DNA of 5,051 nucleotides from Pyrodictiaceae archaeon (GTDB lineage: Archaea; Thermoproteota; Thermoprotei_A; Sulfolobales; Pyrodictiaceae). The notes below the pieces were generated by a model. That model had not been told where the DNA came from. It saw nothing but the letters and a program-made list of their open reading frames with translations, and searched no databases. Shown in pieces: positions 1 to 4,914 of this stretch; the stretch's first letter is position 1; the number at the start of each line of letters is the position of its first letter. The position numbers and the translations under genes were made by a program. The DNA is taken from contig JALTYD010000199.1 of the NCBI GenBank assembly GCA_027046525.1, forward strand, positions 1,882 to 6,932, in the 5' to 3' direction.

Positions 1-185
1 CGTGCTCTGGAGGGTGAGCAGATGGGTTTTACCTGGATAACACCTTCTTTTATGAGTTTTTTAACCTCTTCTCTAGTAATAGCAGAAGATACATCTTCAA
101 GTCTCCCAGGATCTATCCATATTCTCGAAGCCCCTACGCCTAGTATTTCTGCAGCCATTCTCCTCTGCATACTTAGATCAGGCAT
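1..185 (-). CDS. rpl19e: 50S ribosomal protein L19e, N-terminal part (cut by window edge)
   Basis: This is the first 61 codons of the large-subunit protein L19e (eL19), an archaeal/eukaryotic rRNA-binding protein with no bacterial homologue. The frame opens at ATG 185-183 and runs off the left edge without a stop. The start reads [18 protein letters not shown], followed by RIWIDP (residues 21-26), [14 protein letters not shown] (28-41) and LIKEGVI (44-50); these match the highly conserved eL19 N-terminus, where Q-R-R-x-A-A-x-I-L and W-I-D-P are family hallmarks. The start is supported by an almost perfect Shine-Dalgarno site 5 bases upstream that contains the stop codon of L32e. L19e following L32e is the standard archaeal order. 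Residues 52-61 read [10 protein letters not shown]; the Cys there is not what I recall for the usual basic K-P-x-x-G/S-x-S-R segment, but it is a minor variation. The product is missing its C-terminal helix only because of the window boundary. Confidence 0.95.
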   Translation of the reverse strand, partial: MPDLSMQRRMAAEILGVGASRIWIDPGRLEDVSSAITREEVKKLIKEGVIQVKPICSPSRA

Positions 186-198
186 ATTTATCACCTCA
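186..198 (-). promoter_or_regulatory. Shine-Dalgarno of L19e containing the L32e stop codon
   Basis: On the coding strand the junction reads GAGGTGAT, then a short A/T spacer, then ATG. The TGA stop of L32e (193-191) lies inside GGTGAT, the archaeal anti-16S-tail consensus. A ribosome finishing L32e therefore sits on the L19e ribosome-binding site, which suggests translational coupling (inference). Confidence 0.8.
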
Positions 199-580
199 CA
201 CCAGCTACTTTAAAGCCTCGTCTGCTAGCTTCCTCTATCAGTTGCATCCTCTTCCTAAGACCGAGTTTTGAAGATAGATAAACTATGTGTCTACTAGGAT
301 CCAGTTTTTGTAGATCAGAAATACTAGAAACTACTGCTGGTTTTAAGCCGCTTGGATGTAGACCTCTTACTTCCGATGGCGTTCTATACCCTATATCTAC
401 GAGTGGAGGATATCCTTTGATTCGAAGCCTCATAGGATTATCAATCCCCTTAGGCTTTCTCCATTTCGGGTTGTTCTTGAACTTAGCGAATTTCCACCAC
501 AGTGTTCTAAGAAATGTAGGTTTTCTCCTCTTTTGAGCAGCTCTGATTCTCAAGAGCCTATCTAGATCTTTCCTCTCCAC
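191..580 (-). CDS. rpl32e: 50S ribosomal protein L32e
   Basis: L32e (eL32) is a large-subunit protein shared by archaea and eukaryotes. The product has 129 residues, in the usual archaeal range of about 130. It has a basic N-terminus (K17-R-R-K20), then the family core: F23-L-R, W40-[23 protein letters not shown] (residues 51-68) and VRGLHPSG (71-78), which is the eL32 signature. The C-terminal half ([19 protein letters not shown] and GFKV) is typical too. The start is a GTG (580-578) whose G is also the last base of the L6 TAG stop, giving a 1-base overlap. A G-run at 595-591, 10 bases upstream, serves as Shine-Dalgarno. No in-frame ATG exists upstream within L6, and the next Met (residue 50) is inside the conserved core, so GTG is the only sensible start. 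It ends in TGA just before L19e. Confidence 0.95.
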   Translation of the reverse strand: MERKDLDRLLRIRAAQKRRKPTFLRTLWWKFAKFKNNPKWRKPKGIDNPMRLRIKGYPPLVDIGYRTPSEVRGLHPSGLKPAVVSSISDLQKLDPSRHIVYLSSKLGLRKRMQLIEEASRRGFKVAGVR

Positions 581-1134
581 TATGAAACTACCCCCTTCTC
601 GTAAATGTATATTCCATCTATGAATACTCTCCTATCTCTCCCTCTTACTTTCGTTGCTTGTTCTATGTTAGCTGCTGTCTGGCCTACTTTTTCAATATCT
701 ATTCCTTCGAGGGTAATTTCGTCTTTACTAAGTTTCACATCGACTCCAGAGAGTATTTTTGCCTTTCTTGGAGCTTTCTCTCCGAGGAAATTCTCTATGT
801 ATAGTGTATCTCCTTCTATGCGTACATTAACTGGGAAATGTGTATATATTATCTTCAGTTTATAGTAGAACTTCTTAGTAACACCTATTATCATATTCTC
901 TATATGTGATGCTATAGTCCCTACTAGCGCCTTCTTTCTCCTATCAGCGAAGAATGTTTCAACCACTACTTTCCTCTCTTCTTTATCAAATCTTATGATA
1001 ACTCCTCTAGCATGAGAGAAGTCTCTCGTAAGATCTCCATGTGGTCCACGTACTGTTACTTTCATCCCATTAATCTCAACTTCTACACTCTCTGGTACTT
1101 CTACTTCTTCTAGCACGTGCGGTATCTTTGCCAT
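580..1134 (-). CDS. rplF: 50S ribosomal protein L6
   Basis: L6 (uL6) binds 23S rRNA near the sarcin-ricin loop and the factor-binding site of the large subunit. The product has 184 residues, normal for archaeal L6 and its two duplicated alpha/beta domains. Domain 1 covers roughly residues 1-85, with VEVEINGMKVTVRGPHGDL matching the repeated 'V-x-G-P-x-G-x-L' motif. Domain 2 covers roughly 86-184 and contains FPVNVRIEGDTLYIENFLGEK and the archaeal C-terminal signature VRGRDRRVFIDGIYIYEKG at about 163-181. It starts at ATG 1134-1132, preceded by GGAGG at 1150-1146. The spacing of 11 bases from GGAGG is slightly long, but the complementary run continues as GGAGGCTGAT, which shortens it. It lies between S8 (38 bases upstream) and L32e (1-base overlap), the normal spc order. 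Confidence 0.96.
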   Translation of the reverse strand: MAKIPHVLEEVEVPESVEVEINGMKVTVRGPHGDLTRDFSHARGVIIRFDKEERKVVVETFFADRRKKALVGTIASHIENMIIGVTKKFYYKLKIIYTHFPVNVRIEGDTLYIENFLGEKAPRKAKILSGVDVKLSKDEITLEGIDIEKVGQTAANIEQATKVRGRDRRVFIDGIYIYEKGVVS

Positions 1135-1140
1135 CTTCTT

Positions 1141-1159
1141 ATCAGCCTCCTTTTCTGAT
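1141..1159 (-). promoter_or_regulatory. L6 ribosome-binding site inside a small inverted repeat
   Basis: In the 38-base S8-L6 gap the coding strand reads ATCAG, then AAAAGGAGG, then CTGAT. The 5-base arms (1159-1155 and 1145-1141) are exactly complementary, and the 9-base loop carries the GGAGG Shine-Dalgarno of L6. The mRNA could form a small hairpin displaying the ribosome-binding site. A 5-bp stem with two G-C pairs would be weak at high temperature, so the ribosome-binding site is sure but the hairpin is only suggestive. Confidence 0.5.
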
Positions 1160-1172
1160 CTACTATCTTCTT

Positions 1173-1574
1173 CTAGTAAACATATGCTAGTACTACTCCT
1201 CCAACTTTTTTAGAAATTGCTTCTTTATGTGACATAACTCCTTGGCTTGTTGATAGTATGATAATTCCTATATCTCTACTTGGTAAGTATTTTCTTAGCC
1301 ATTCTGGCATTTTAATAAGCTCTGGATATTTCACTGGAAATCGTGGCTTAATTACACCAGCTTTATTTATCCTGCCAAGCAGTGTTACTCTTATTTTTCC
1401 CCATCTGCCATCGTCTATATATTCAAAGTCTCCTATGTATCCTTCTTTCTGCATAACTCTTAGGACATTAGCAATGAGTTTAGAAGCAGGCATTATTACT
1501 ACTTCGCGTTTTGCTCTCTTCTCAGCATTAACTATAGATGCTATTGCATTAGCAAGAGTATCTAGCATAACCAT
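1173..1574 (-). CDS. rpsH: 30S ribosomal protein S8
   Basis: S8 (uS8) is a primary binder of the central domain of 16S rRNA (helix 21) and a key early assembly protein of the small subunit. The product has 133 residues, about the archaeal norm of 130. It begins [14 protein letters not shown], the characteristic archaeal S8 opening. The middle ([17 protein letters not shown], 31-47) and the C-terminal rRNA-binding signature [13 protein letters not shown] (107-119), followed by GGVVLAYVY, are canonical. Two Met codons open the frame (1574 and 1568). I chose 1574 because the Shine-Dalgarno GAGGTG at 1586-1581 is exactly 6 bases upstream of it. That site includes part of the S14 stop TGA (1587-1585), so S8 is probably translationally coupled to S14. 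It ends in TAG. Confidence 0.96.
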   Translation of the reverse strand: MVMLDTLANAIASIVNAEKRAKREVVIMPASKLIANVLRVMQKEGYIGDFEYIDDGRWGKIRVTLLGRINKAGVIKPRFPVKYPELIKMPEWLRKYLPSRDIGIIILSTSQGVMSHKEAISKKVGGVVLAYVY

Positions 1575-1584
1575 GTACTACACC

Positions 1585-1749
1585 TCATGAATACTTCTTA
1601 AACCCTAGACTTACTGCTAGTTCTCTAAAGCACTGTCTACACAACATAATTCCATATTTTCTAATAATAGCATCATGACTTCCACATCTACGACAAGCAT
1701 AAGCTCCTCTCCCATACTTAACAATCCTAGGTGGTCTAAACTTACCCAT
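1585..1749 (-). CDS. rpsN: 30S ribosomal protein S14, short zinc-binding form
   Basis: This 54-codon gene was found by translating the gap between L5 and S8. It opens at ATG 1749-1747 and stops at TGA 1587-1585. The protein starts [20 protein letters not shown], and contains C19-R-R-C22 and C37-R-Q-C40, the CxxC-x14-CxxC zinc ribbon of archaeal and type-Z S14 (uS14). It also has [10 protein letters not shown] (24-33) and [14 protein letters not shown] at the end, which closely match archaeal S14, usually 53-56 residues. All four zinc ligands are present. S14 sits in the head of the 30S subunit next to S3 and helix 43. The Shine-Dalgarno GGGTG (1761-1757) is 7 bases upstream and uses the last base of the L5 TAG stop. 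The position between L5 and S8 is the universal one. Confidence 0.96.
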   Translation of the reverse strand: MGKFRPPRIVKYGRGAYACRRCGSHDAIIRKYGIMLCRQCFRELAVSLGFKKYS

Positions 1750-1756
1750 AAATTAA

Positions 1757-1763
1757 CACCCTA
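1757..1763 (-). promoter_or_regulatory. S14 ribosome-binding site overlapping the L5 stop
   Basis: The coding strand reads TAGGGTG here. TAG (1763-1761) ends L5, and GGGTG, sharing the last G of that stop, is the Shine-Dalgarno for the S14 ATG 7 bases downstream. It supports the S14 start and suggests coupled translation. Confidence 0.7.
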
Positions 1764-2336
1764 CTCTATAGCTATGTTAAAGAGTTCGTGGAGGAGAACC
1801 ATTGCTTCTTCTTTTGTTGTTCTATGTCTCCTTGGGATATGAGCTCTCTTTATCCTCCTCCTAGCAACTCTATAGCCAGGCCTTTCTATAGTCACTGATA
1901 TATCCATTCCAAAAATCCCTATATCTGGATCGTATCTAACACCAGGCAGTAATATGTGTTCTTTAAGTCCTATACCTAGATTTCCATATTCATCGAACTG
2001 GGTCATTTTTACTTTATTACCTATTGCTGTGAAGAGTTTCTCGAGGAATTCTATTGCTTTCTCTCCCCTGAGGGTAACCATAACTGCTATTGGTTCGCCT
2101 TTTCTAATACCAAAATCTCTTATTGTACGTTTTGCTCTTCGAATCGATGGTTTTTGACCAGTTAACATTTCTAGGACTTTTGCGGCTTTCTCGAGTCTCT
2201 CTCCAGAAGCTCCTACACCAATATTTAATGTAACCTTAGCTATACGAGGTTTCATCATAGGATTTTTCCATTTAGATTTAATCTCATCTATTTTTTCTAG
2301 TGGAATCGGTAGACTATCATCTCTTCCTGAGCTCAT
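1761..2336 (-). CDS. rplE: 50S ribosomal protein L5
   Basis: L5 (uL5) binds 5S rRNA and anchors it in the central protuberance, contacting the P-site tRNA. From ATG 2336-2334 the product has 191 residues, slightly above the usual archaeal 170-185 because of an N-terminal leader of about 20 residues ([20 protein letters not shown]). The conserved start of the fold follows: [20 protein letters not shown], with the 5S-binding beta region. Further signatures are [20 protein letters not shown] and [19 protein letters not shown], then [19 protein letters not shown] and a basic C-terminal stretch. The chosen ATG overlaps the S4e stop as TAATG. An in-frame GTG three codons upstream (2345) is a possible alternative that would give 194 residues, but it sits only 3 bases after the GAGGG at 2353-2349. 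The identification is certain; the start is about 65% sure. Confidence 0.94.
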   Translation of the reverse strand: MSSGRDDSLPIPLEKIDEIKSKWKNPMMKPRIAKVTLNIGVGASGERLEKAAKVLEMLTGQKPSIRRAKRTIRDFGIRKGEPIAVMVTLRGEKAIEFLEKLFTAIGNKVKMTQFDEYGNLGIGLKEHILLPGVRYDPDIGIFGMDISVTIERPGYRVARRRIKRAHIPRRHRTTKEEAMVLLHELFNIAIE

Positions 2337-3106
2337 TACTTCCACGCTCCCTCTGGCAAGCTAATCCATGGATCTTCTCCCGGCTTTGCAATAACAAATA
2401 CGTAGCTTAGACTCGTCTGTATTTTATCACCATTTTTATCTTCTAAAGTCACAATACTCCTTTTCCTCCCCATTGCTTTGTGTACATCTATTATCCTACC
2501 TACTCTACCTACGTTGCGTCCTCCAACGATAATAGCTAAGCTTTCCTTTTCTAAGGGTGCATAATCTAAAATCTCTTGACCCGGTAATGATATTTTAAGA
2601 GTACCAAGTGTTCTATAAGGTTCTGCTTCTACTGGTTTCATTGGATCAGATACTTTGATCAATATATTTCTGCCATCATGTAGATGTAGCTGTATATGTC
2701 CTCCGCTGACAGTACTCTTATTTTCAATTCTCCCAAGCTTAAAATAAGCTTCCTCTTTTGTAATAGGATGTAGAATCATAAACTTTGTGGGATAAGGAAT
2801 TACTCTATAGTATTCTTCTGTCTCAGTGACTTCTAGTACATCCATTAATCCTACAGGGTACTTATAGTCTCTCCGTACTCTTCCATCAACTTTAAAATAG
2901 CCTCTTCCAATAAGCTTACGTGCTTCTCTAGCTGTTTTTGCGTAACCGAGTATATCTCTCACAACGATAAGTAATGGTATTGATCTACTTGCTGGATGAG
3001 GACCTGGACTCGGCTTAACAGTAAATACACCGACTCTCTCTCTTACTGGCCAAAATTTAGGCGCTGCATAAGTCTTTAAATGTCTTCTTCCACCCATTCT
3101 AGCCAT
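2336..3106 (-). CDS. rps4e: 30S ribosomal protein S4e
   Basis: S4e (eS4) is a small-subunit protein of archaea and eukaryotes, absent from bacteria. From the chosen ATG the product has 256 residues. The N-terminus [20 protein letters not shown] is the conserved S4e signature. Next comes an S4-type RNA-binding fold (about 42-105: [20 protein letters not shown], then [20 protein letters not shown]). The central S4e beta domain follows, and a C-terminal KOW-like segment begins near residue 190 ([19 protein letters not shown]). Three Met codons lie close together at 3115, 3106 and 3097. I chose 3106 because the G-run ending at 3116 abuts the first ATG, leaving no spacer, but is 9 bases from the second, and because the family usually begins M-A/G-R. 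If 3115 is used, the protein gains M-N-R. The stop TAA overlaps the L5 ATG. Confidence 0.95.
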   Translation of the reverse strand: MARMGGRRHLKTYAAPKFWPVRERVGVFTVKPSPGPHPASRSIPLLIVVRDILGYAKTAREARKLIGRGYFKVDGRVRRDYKYPVGLMDVLEVTETEEYYRVIPYPTKFMILHPITKEEAYFKLGRIENKSTVSGGHIQLHLHDGRNILIKVSDPMKPVEAEPYRTLGTLKISLPGQEILDYAPLEKESLAIIVGGRNVGRVGRIIDVHKAMGRKRSIVTLEDKNGDKIQTSLSYVFVIAKPGEDPWISLPEGAWK

Positions 3107-3115
3107 TCTGTTCAT

Positions 3116-3120
3116 CCCCT
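3116..3120 (-). promoter_or_regulatory. S4e Shine-Dalgarno that decides the start
   Basis: AGGGG lies directly against the first possible ATG (3115) and 9 bases from the second (3106). A Shine-Dalgarno with zero spacing does not work, so this favours initiation at 3106. It lies in the short gap after the L24 stop. Confidence 0.6.
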
Positions 3121-3123
3121 ACG

Positions 3124-3531
3124 CTACTCACTTTTCAACAATTTTAATTGTAATTCTCTCTGCTTCTTCCTCCGCTCTATGATTTCTTTTCTTCTCTTAT
3201 CACTTAGATCGAGCGAGACAATCATTACATTAGAGGGATGAATAGGATAGTAGCGTGGTTCACCACGAGCATTCGTCTTTGTTACGCCATCGATGTGTAG
3301 TCTTAGATTCCTTAAATCAACATCAACAACTTTACCTTTATGTCCTTTAAAATCACCTCTCATAATGATTACTTCATCACCTTTCCTAACAGGTAGCGAT
3401 CGTATCCCATACTGCTTTCTGAGCTCTGGACTGAGTGGTGCAGAGACAAGCTTCTGCCTGATATGGAGTGGTGATTGAAATAGCTCTCTTCTCTGCTTAC
3501 GGGGCTGACTAGATGTAGTTAGAGTGGTCAT
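3124..3531 (-). CDS. rplX: 50S ribosomal protein L24
   Basis: L24 (uL24) is an assembly-initiating large-subunit protein that binds domain I of 23S rRNA near the exit tunnel. From ATG 3531-3529 the product has 135 residues. The archaeal N-terminal extension is clear: [18 protein letters not shown], then [20 protein letters not shown], both strongly conserved in archaea and eukaryotes (L26). The KOW domain follows at about 48-73, with [20 protein letters not shown], then [24 protein letters not shown]. The C-terminus ([20 protein letters not shown]) is a highly charged, probably helical tail. An open frame extends upstream to 3579, but that adds 16 residues read through the L14 gene in another frame ([10 protein letters not shown]...), with nothing resembling L24. 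The ATG at 3531 has a GGTGGG Shine-Dalgarno 3 bases upstream (GGTG 5 bases) that overlaps the L14 stop, so it is preferred. Confidence 0.95.
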   Translation of the reverse strand: MTTLTTSSQPRKQRRELFQSPLHIRQKLVSAPLSPELRKQYGIRSLPVRKGDEVIIMRGDFKGHKGKVVDVDLRNLRLHIDGVTKTNARGEPRYYPIHPSNVMIVSLDLSDKRRKEIIERRKKQRELQLKLLKSE

Positions 3532-3534
3532 TTT

Positions 3535-3542
3535 CCCACCTA
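3535..3542 (-). promoter_or_regulatory. L24 ribosome-binding site overlapping the L14 stop
   Basis: TAGGTGGG on the coding strand combines the L14 TAG stop (3542-3540) with a GGTG Shine-Dalgarno core 5 bases before the L24 ATG. It argues for the 3531 start and for coupled translation of L14 and L24. Confidence 0.65.
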
Positions 3543-3959
3543 GACTATAATTGTTGCAATGTTTGCAACCTTCGGCCACCTCTCTGCAGCTTCTCTTGCT
3601 ATAGGCCCTCTAATCTCACTACCTTTCGGTGTTCCATCGGGAGAAACAATAACAACTGCATTATCTTCGAATGATACCCATGTACCATCAGGCCTCCTAT
3701 AAGGTCTTCTTTGTCTCACCACTACTGCTCGAGTTACTTGTTTTCTCATTTCTGGTGTACCTTTTTTCACACTTACAACTACCATATCGCCGACAGAAGC
3801 GACTGGTAATCTTCTAAGCCTACCTTTGTATCCAATAACACCAATGATCATAACTTCGCGTGCACCACTATTATCAGCTACAACTGCATATGTTCCAGCC
3901 TGTACACCTACAGCTATTCTACGCCTAGGTGGTACACCCTTAGCTTCTCCTTTTGGCAT
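3540..3959 (-). CDS. rplN: 50S ribosomal protein L14
   Basis: L14 (uL14) binds 23S rRNA and helps form intersubunit bridges with the 30S subunit. The product has 139 residues, matching archaeal L14 (about 138-141, with a short N-terminal extension over bacterial 122). Signatures in order: [20 protein letters not shown], then the basic [18 protein letters not shown]. These are followed by [20 protein letters not shown] and [19 protein letters not shown]. The C-terminus, [20 protein letters not shown] then [11 protein letters not shown], is nearly invariant. The start is ATG 3959-3957, with a G-rich Shine-Dalgarno (GAGGGGGAT, 3976-3968) upstream. It is the first gene after the only sizeable gap, which carries a TATA box, so L14 probably heads its own transcript. 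It ends 8 bases before the L24 start, its stop forming part of the L24 Shine-Dalgarno. Confidence 0.97.
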   Translation of the reverse strand: MPKGEAKGVPPRRRIAVGVQAGTYAVVADNSGAREVMIIGVIGYKGRLRRLPVASVGDMVVVSVKKGTPEMRKQVTRAVVVRQRRPYRRPDGTWVSFEDNAVVIVSPDGTPKGSEIRGPIAREAAERWPKVANIATIIV

Positions 3960-3967
3960 AGACGTGT

Positions 3968-3976
3968 ATCCCCCTC
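3968..3976 (-). promoter_or_regulatory. Strong Shine-Dalgarno of L14
   Basis: GAGGGGGAT on the coding strand precedes the L14 ATG with 10 bases between the G-run and the start. Its presence means the L14 message is leadered, consistent with a transcription start about 35 bases upstream of the ATG as predicted from the TATA box. Confidence 0.7.
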
Positions 3977-4011
3977 AATCACTGACTAATATCTAGCTAA
4001 TAAAATGATGA

Positions 4012-4034
4012 GGTTTATTTATACAGTGTTTTAC
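4012..4034 (-). promoter_or_regulatory. Probable internal archaeal promoter upstream of L14
   Basis: The 82-base S17-L14 gap contains TATAAATA at 4023-4016 on the coding strand, within CACTGTATAAATAAACC, an excellent match to the archaeal box A that binds TBP. The preceding bases (GTAAAACACTG) include an A-run near the TFB-recognition position, but the BRE match is only moderate. About 26 bases downstream of the TATA centre falls a purine (A3994 or G3993), the expected start position, giving a leader of about 35 bases with the L14 Shine-Dalgarno. The box lies just after the S17 stop. Transcription could therefore begin here, independently of or in addition to readthrough from the S3 side. No T-run terminator for the upstream transcript is evident on the coding strand in the gap. 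Confidence 0.65.
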
Positions 4035-4041
4035 TCATTCC

Positions 4042-4392
4042 CTAGTCTTCTTTCGCTCTCTTTACAACACCTATTACCACGAAATGAACAGTCTTGCTAA
4101 GAGGTCTTGTTTCTCCAATTATTACCTCGTCACCTTCTTTTGCACTAACACATGGTGGGTTATGAGCATGTATTCTACTCCTTCTCTTCTCGTATCTCAT
4201 GTATTTCTTATCATAGTATAAGTAGTCTCGTTCAACAACAACTGTATTCTTCATCTTAGCCTTTACTACTTTTCCACGCAGTATTATCCCCCGCACTCTT
4301 ACACTACCATGCCAAGGACACTTAGTATCGTCACATATTGTCGTAGGTGGTTCAACTCCTCTTATTCCTACATTCTTAGTAACTGAAGGCAA
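4042..4392 (-). CDS. rpsQ: 30S ribosomal protein S17
   Basis: S17 (uS17) is a primary 16S rRNA binder of the 5' domain of the small subunit. The product has 116 residues, normal for archaeal S17 (bacterial about 85), with the archaeal N-terminal extension VGIRGVEPPTTICDDTKCPW. C20 and C25 followed by H28-G resemble the C-x-D-x-x-C-P-x-H-G motif of archaeal S17. The OB-fold core follows: VRVRGIILRGKVVKAKMKNT, then VVVERDYLYYDKKYMRYEKR and the signature RRSRIHAHNPPC. After that come GDEVIIGETRPLSKTVHFVV and a short basic end. The start is TTG (4392-4390), 3 bases after the rnp1 stop. GGTG at 4405-4402 lies 9 bases upstream as Shine-Dalgarno. No ATG or GTG occurs in frame before Met47, which is inside the OB fold, so TTG is the only good candidate. 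Confidence 0.95.
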   Translation of the reverse strand: MPSVTKNVGIRGVEPPTTICDDTKCPWHGSVRVRGIILRGKVVKAKMKNTVVVERDYLYYDKKYMRYEKRRSRIHAHNPPCVSAKEGDEVIIGETRPLSKTVHFVVIGVVKRAKED

Positions 4393-4395
4393 TTC

Positions 4396-4713
4396 TTAGC
4401 ACACCACTCGGCGTTTTCTAATCCTCCTAAGACGTTCAAGCAAAGTCCCATATATATCTTCTCCGTGTACAATAACGCTAGGACCTGACTCACTTCCTAA
4501 GACAAACAAGCCATAGAGCTTCAGTATAGTGATTTCCTCTCCTTGGTTTTTCCTAACAATAATAGACTTCTTTGTCTCCTGTACTATTTCCCCCTCTATA
4601 TTCCTAAGGGAAGGATCATTATGGAGAAGTATTTTTACTTTTAATCCAATAAGTGTACGAGAGAGTAGCTTCTTCTTATATATGCAGTCTCTCTTATTCT
4701 TTTCTCTCCCCAA
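4396..4713 (-). CDS. rnp1: Ribonuclease P protein component 1 (Rpp29/Pop4 family)
   Basis: Archaeal Rpp29 pairs with Rpp21 and binds the specificity domain of RNase P RNA, helping it cleave the 5' leader of precursor tRNAs. The product has 105 residues. Its Sm-like barrel core is recognisable: LLSRTLIGLKVKI (residues 16-28), then NDPSLRNIEGEIVQETKKSI, matching the family pattern 'L-I-G-L-x-V ... D-P-S-L-x-x-I-x-G-x-V-x-x-E-T'. The C-terminus is basic (LLERLRRIRKRRVVC). The gene is regularly embedded between L29 and S17 in archaea. The start is uncertain: the frame's first usable codon is TTG 4713, which overlaps the end of L29 by 20 bases. An in-frame TAA lies five codons upstream, and no ATG or GTG precedes the conserved core. 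The Shine-Dalgarno is poor (GAGG only 3 bases upstream). Function is sure to about 90%, the exact start to about 60%. Confidence 0.9.
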   Translation of the reverse strand: MGREKNKRDCIYKKKLLSRTLIGLKVKILLHNDPSLRNIEGEIVQETKKSIIVRKNQGEEITILKLYGLFVLGSESGPSVIVHGEDIYGTLLERLRRIRKRRVVC

Positions 4714-4912
4714 GTTCCTCTTCTCTTAGTATAGTTAGTATGCGTGCAATAGTTCTTCTAACTGCTCTAACAGCACCTGGGTTATCCAGAGTACCTACAG
4801 CTGACTTTAATCTTAGTTTTGCTAGTTCTTCTCTTAGTTCTTCTAGTTTCTTCTCTAGTTCTTCTCTACTCATTTTCCTAAGGTCTCTAGTCCTCAGCAT
4901 TATCTTAGGCAT
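4694..4912 (-). CDS. rpmC: 50S ribosomal protein L29
   Basis: L29 (uL29) is a small helical protein at the polypeptide exit tunnel of the large subunit, close to L23 and the docking site for SRP and chaperones. The product has 72 residues. It shows the family's two-helix hairpin: RTRDLRKMSREELEKKLEEL leading into LREELAKLRLKSAVGTLDNP, then a second helix VRAVRRTIARILTILREEEL. The 'L-R-x-x-x-A-x-G-x-L-x-N-P' segment is the L29 signature. The start is ATG 4912, 2 bases after the S3 stop, with GAGGGT (4926-4921) 8 bases upstream inside the S3 C-terminus. A second ATG (4900) would be 20 bases from that site and is less likely. The last 20 bases overlap the rnp1 frame. Glu and Lys codons dominate, as expected for the coiled helices. 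Confidence 0.95.
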   Translation of the reverse strand: MPKIMLRTRDLRKMSREELEKKLEELREELAKLRLKSAVGTLDNPGAVRAVRRTIARILTILREEELGERKE

Positions 4913-4914
4913 AA

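Noticed and set aside
3532..3579. N-terminal extension of L24 with Cys-rich start
   Set aside because: It overlaps the conserved L14 C-terminus in another frame, does not resemble L24, and the downstream ATG has a Shine-Dalgarno.
4675..4684. TATA-like sequence (CATATATAAG on the minus strand) near the start of rnp1
   Set aside because: It encodes residues 11-13 of Rpp29 (Ile-Tyr-Lys) in a tight gene overlap, and a start about 26 bases downstream would fall inside rnp1; probably chance in AT-rich DNA.
4822..4867. Imperfect direct repeats of a 'ctagttcttct' motif on the plus strand
   Set aside because: They arise from repeated Glu/Leu codons in the L29 helical hairpin and keep its reading frame; not a repeat element.
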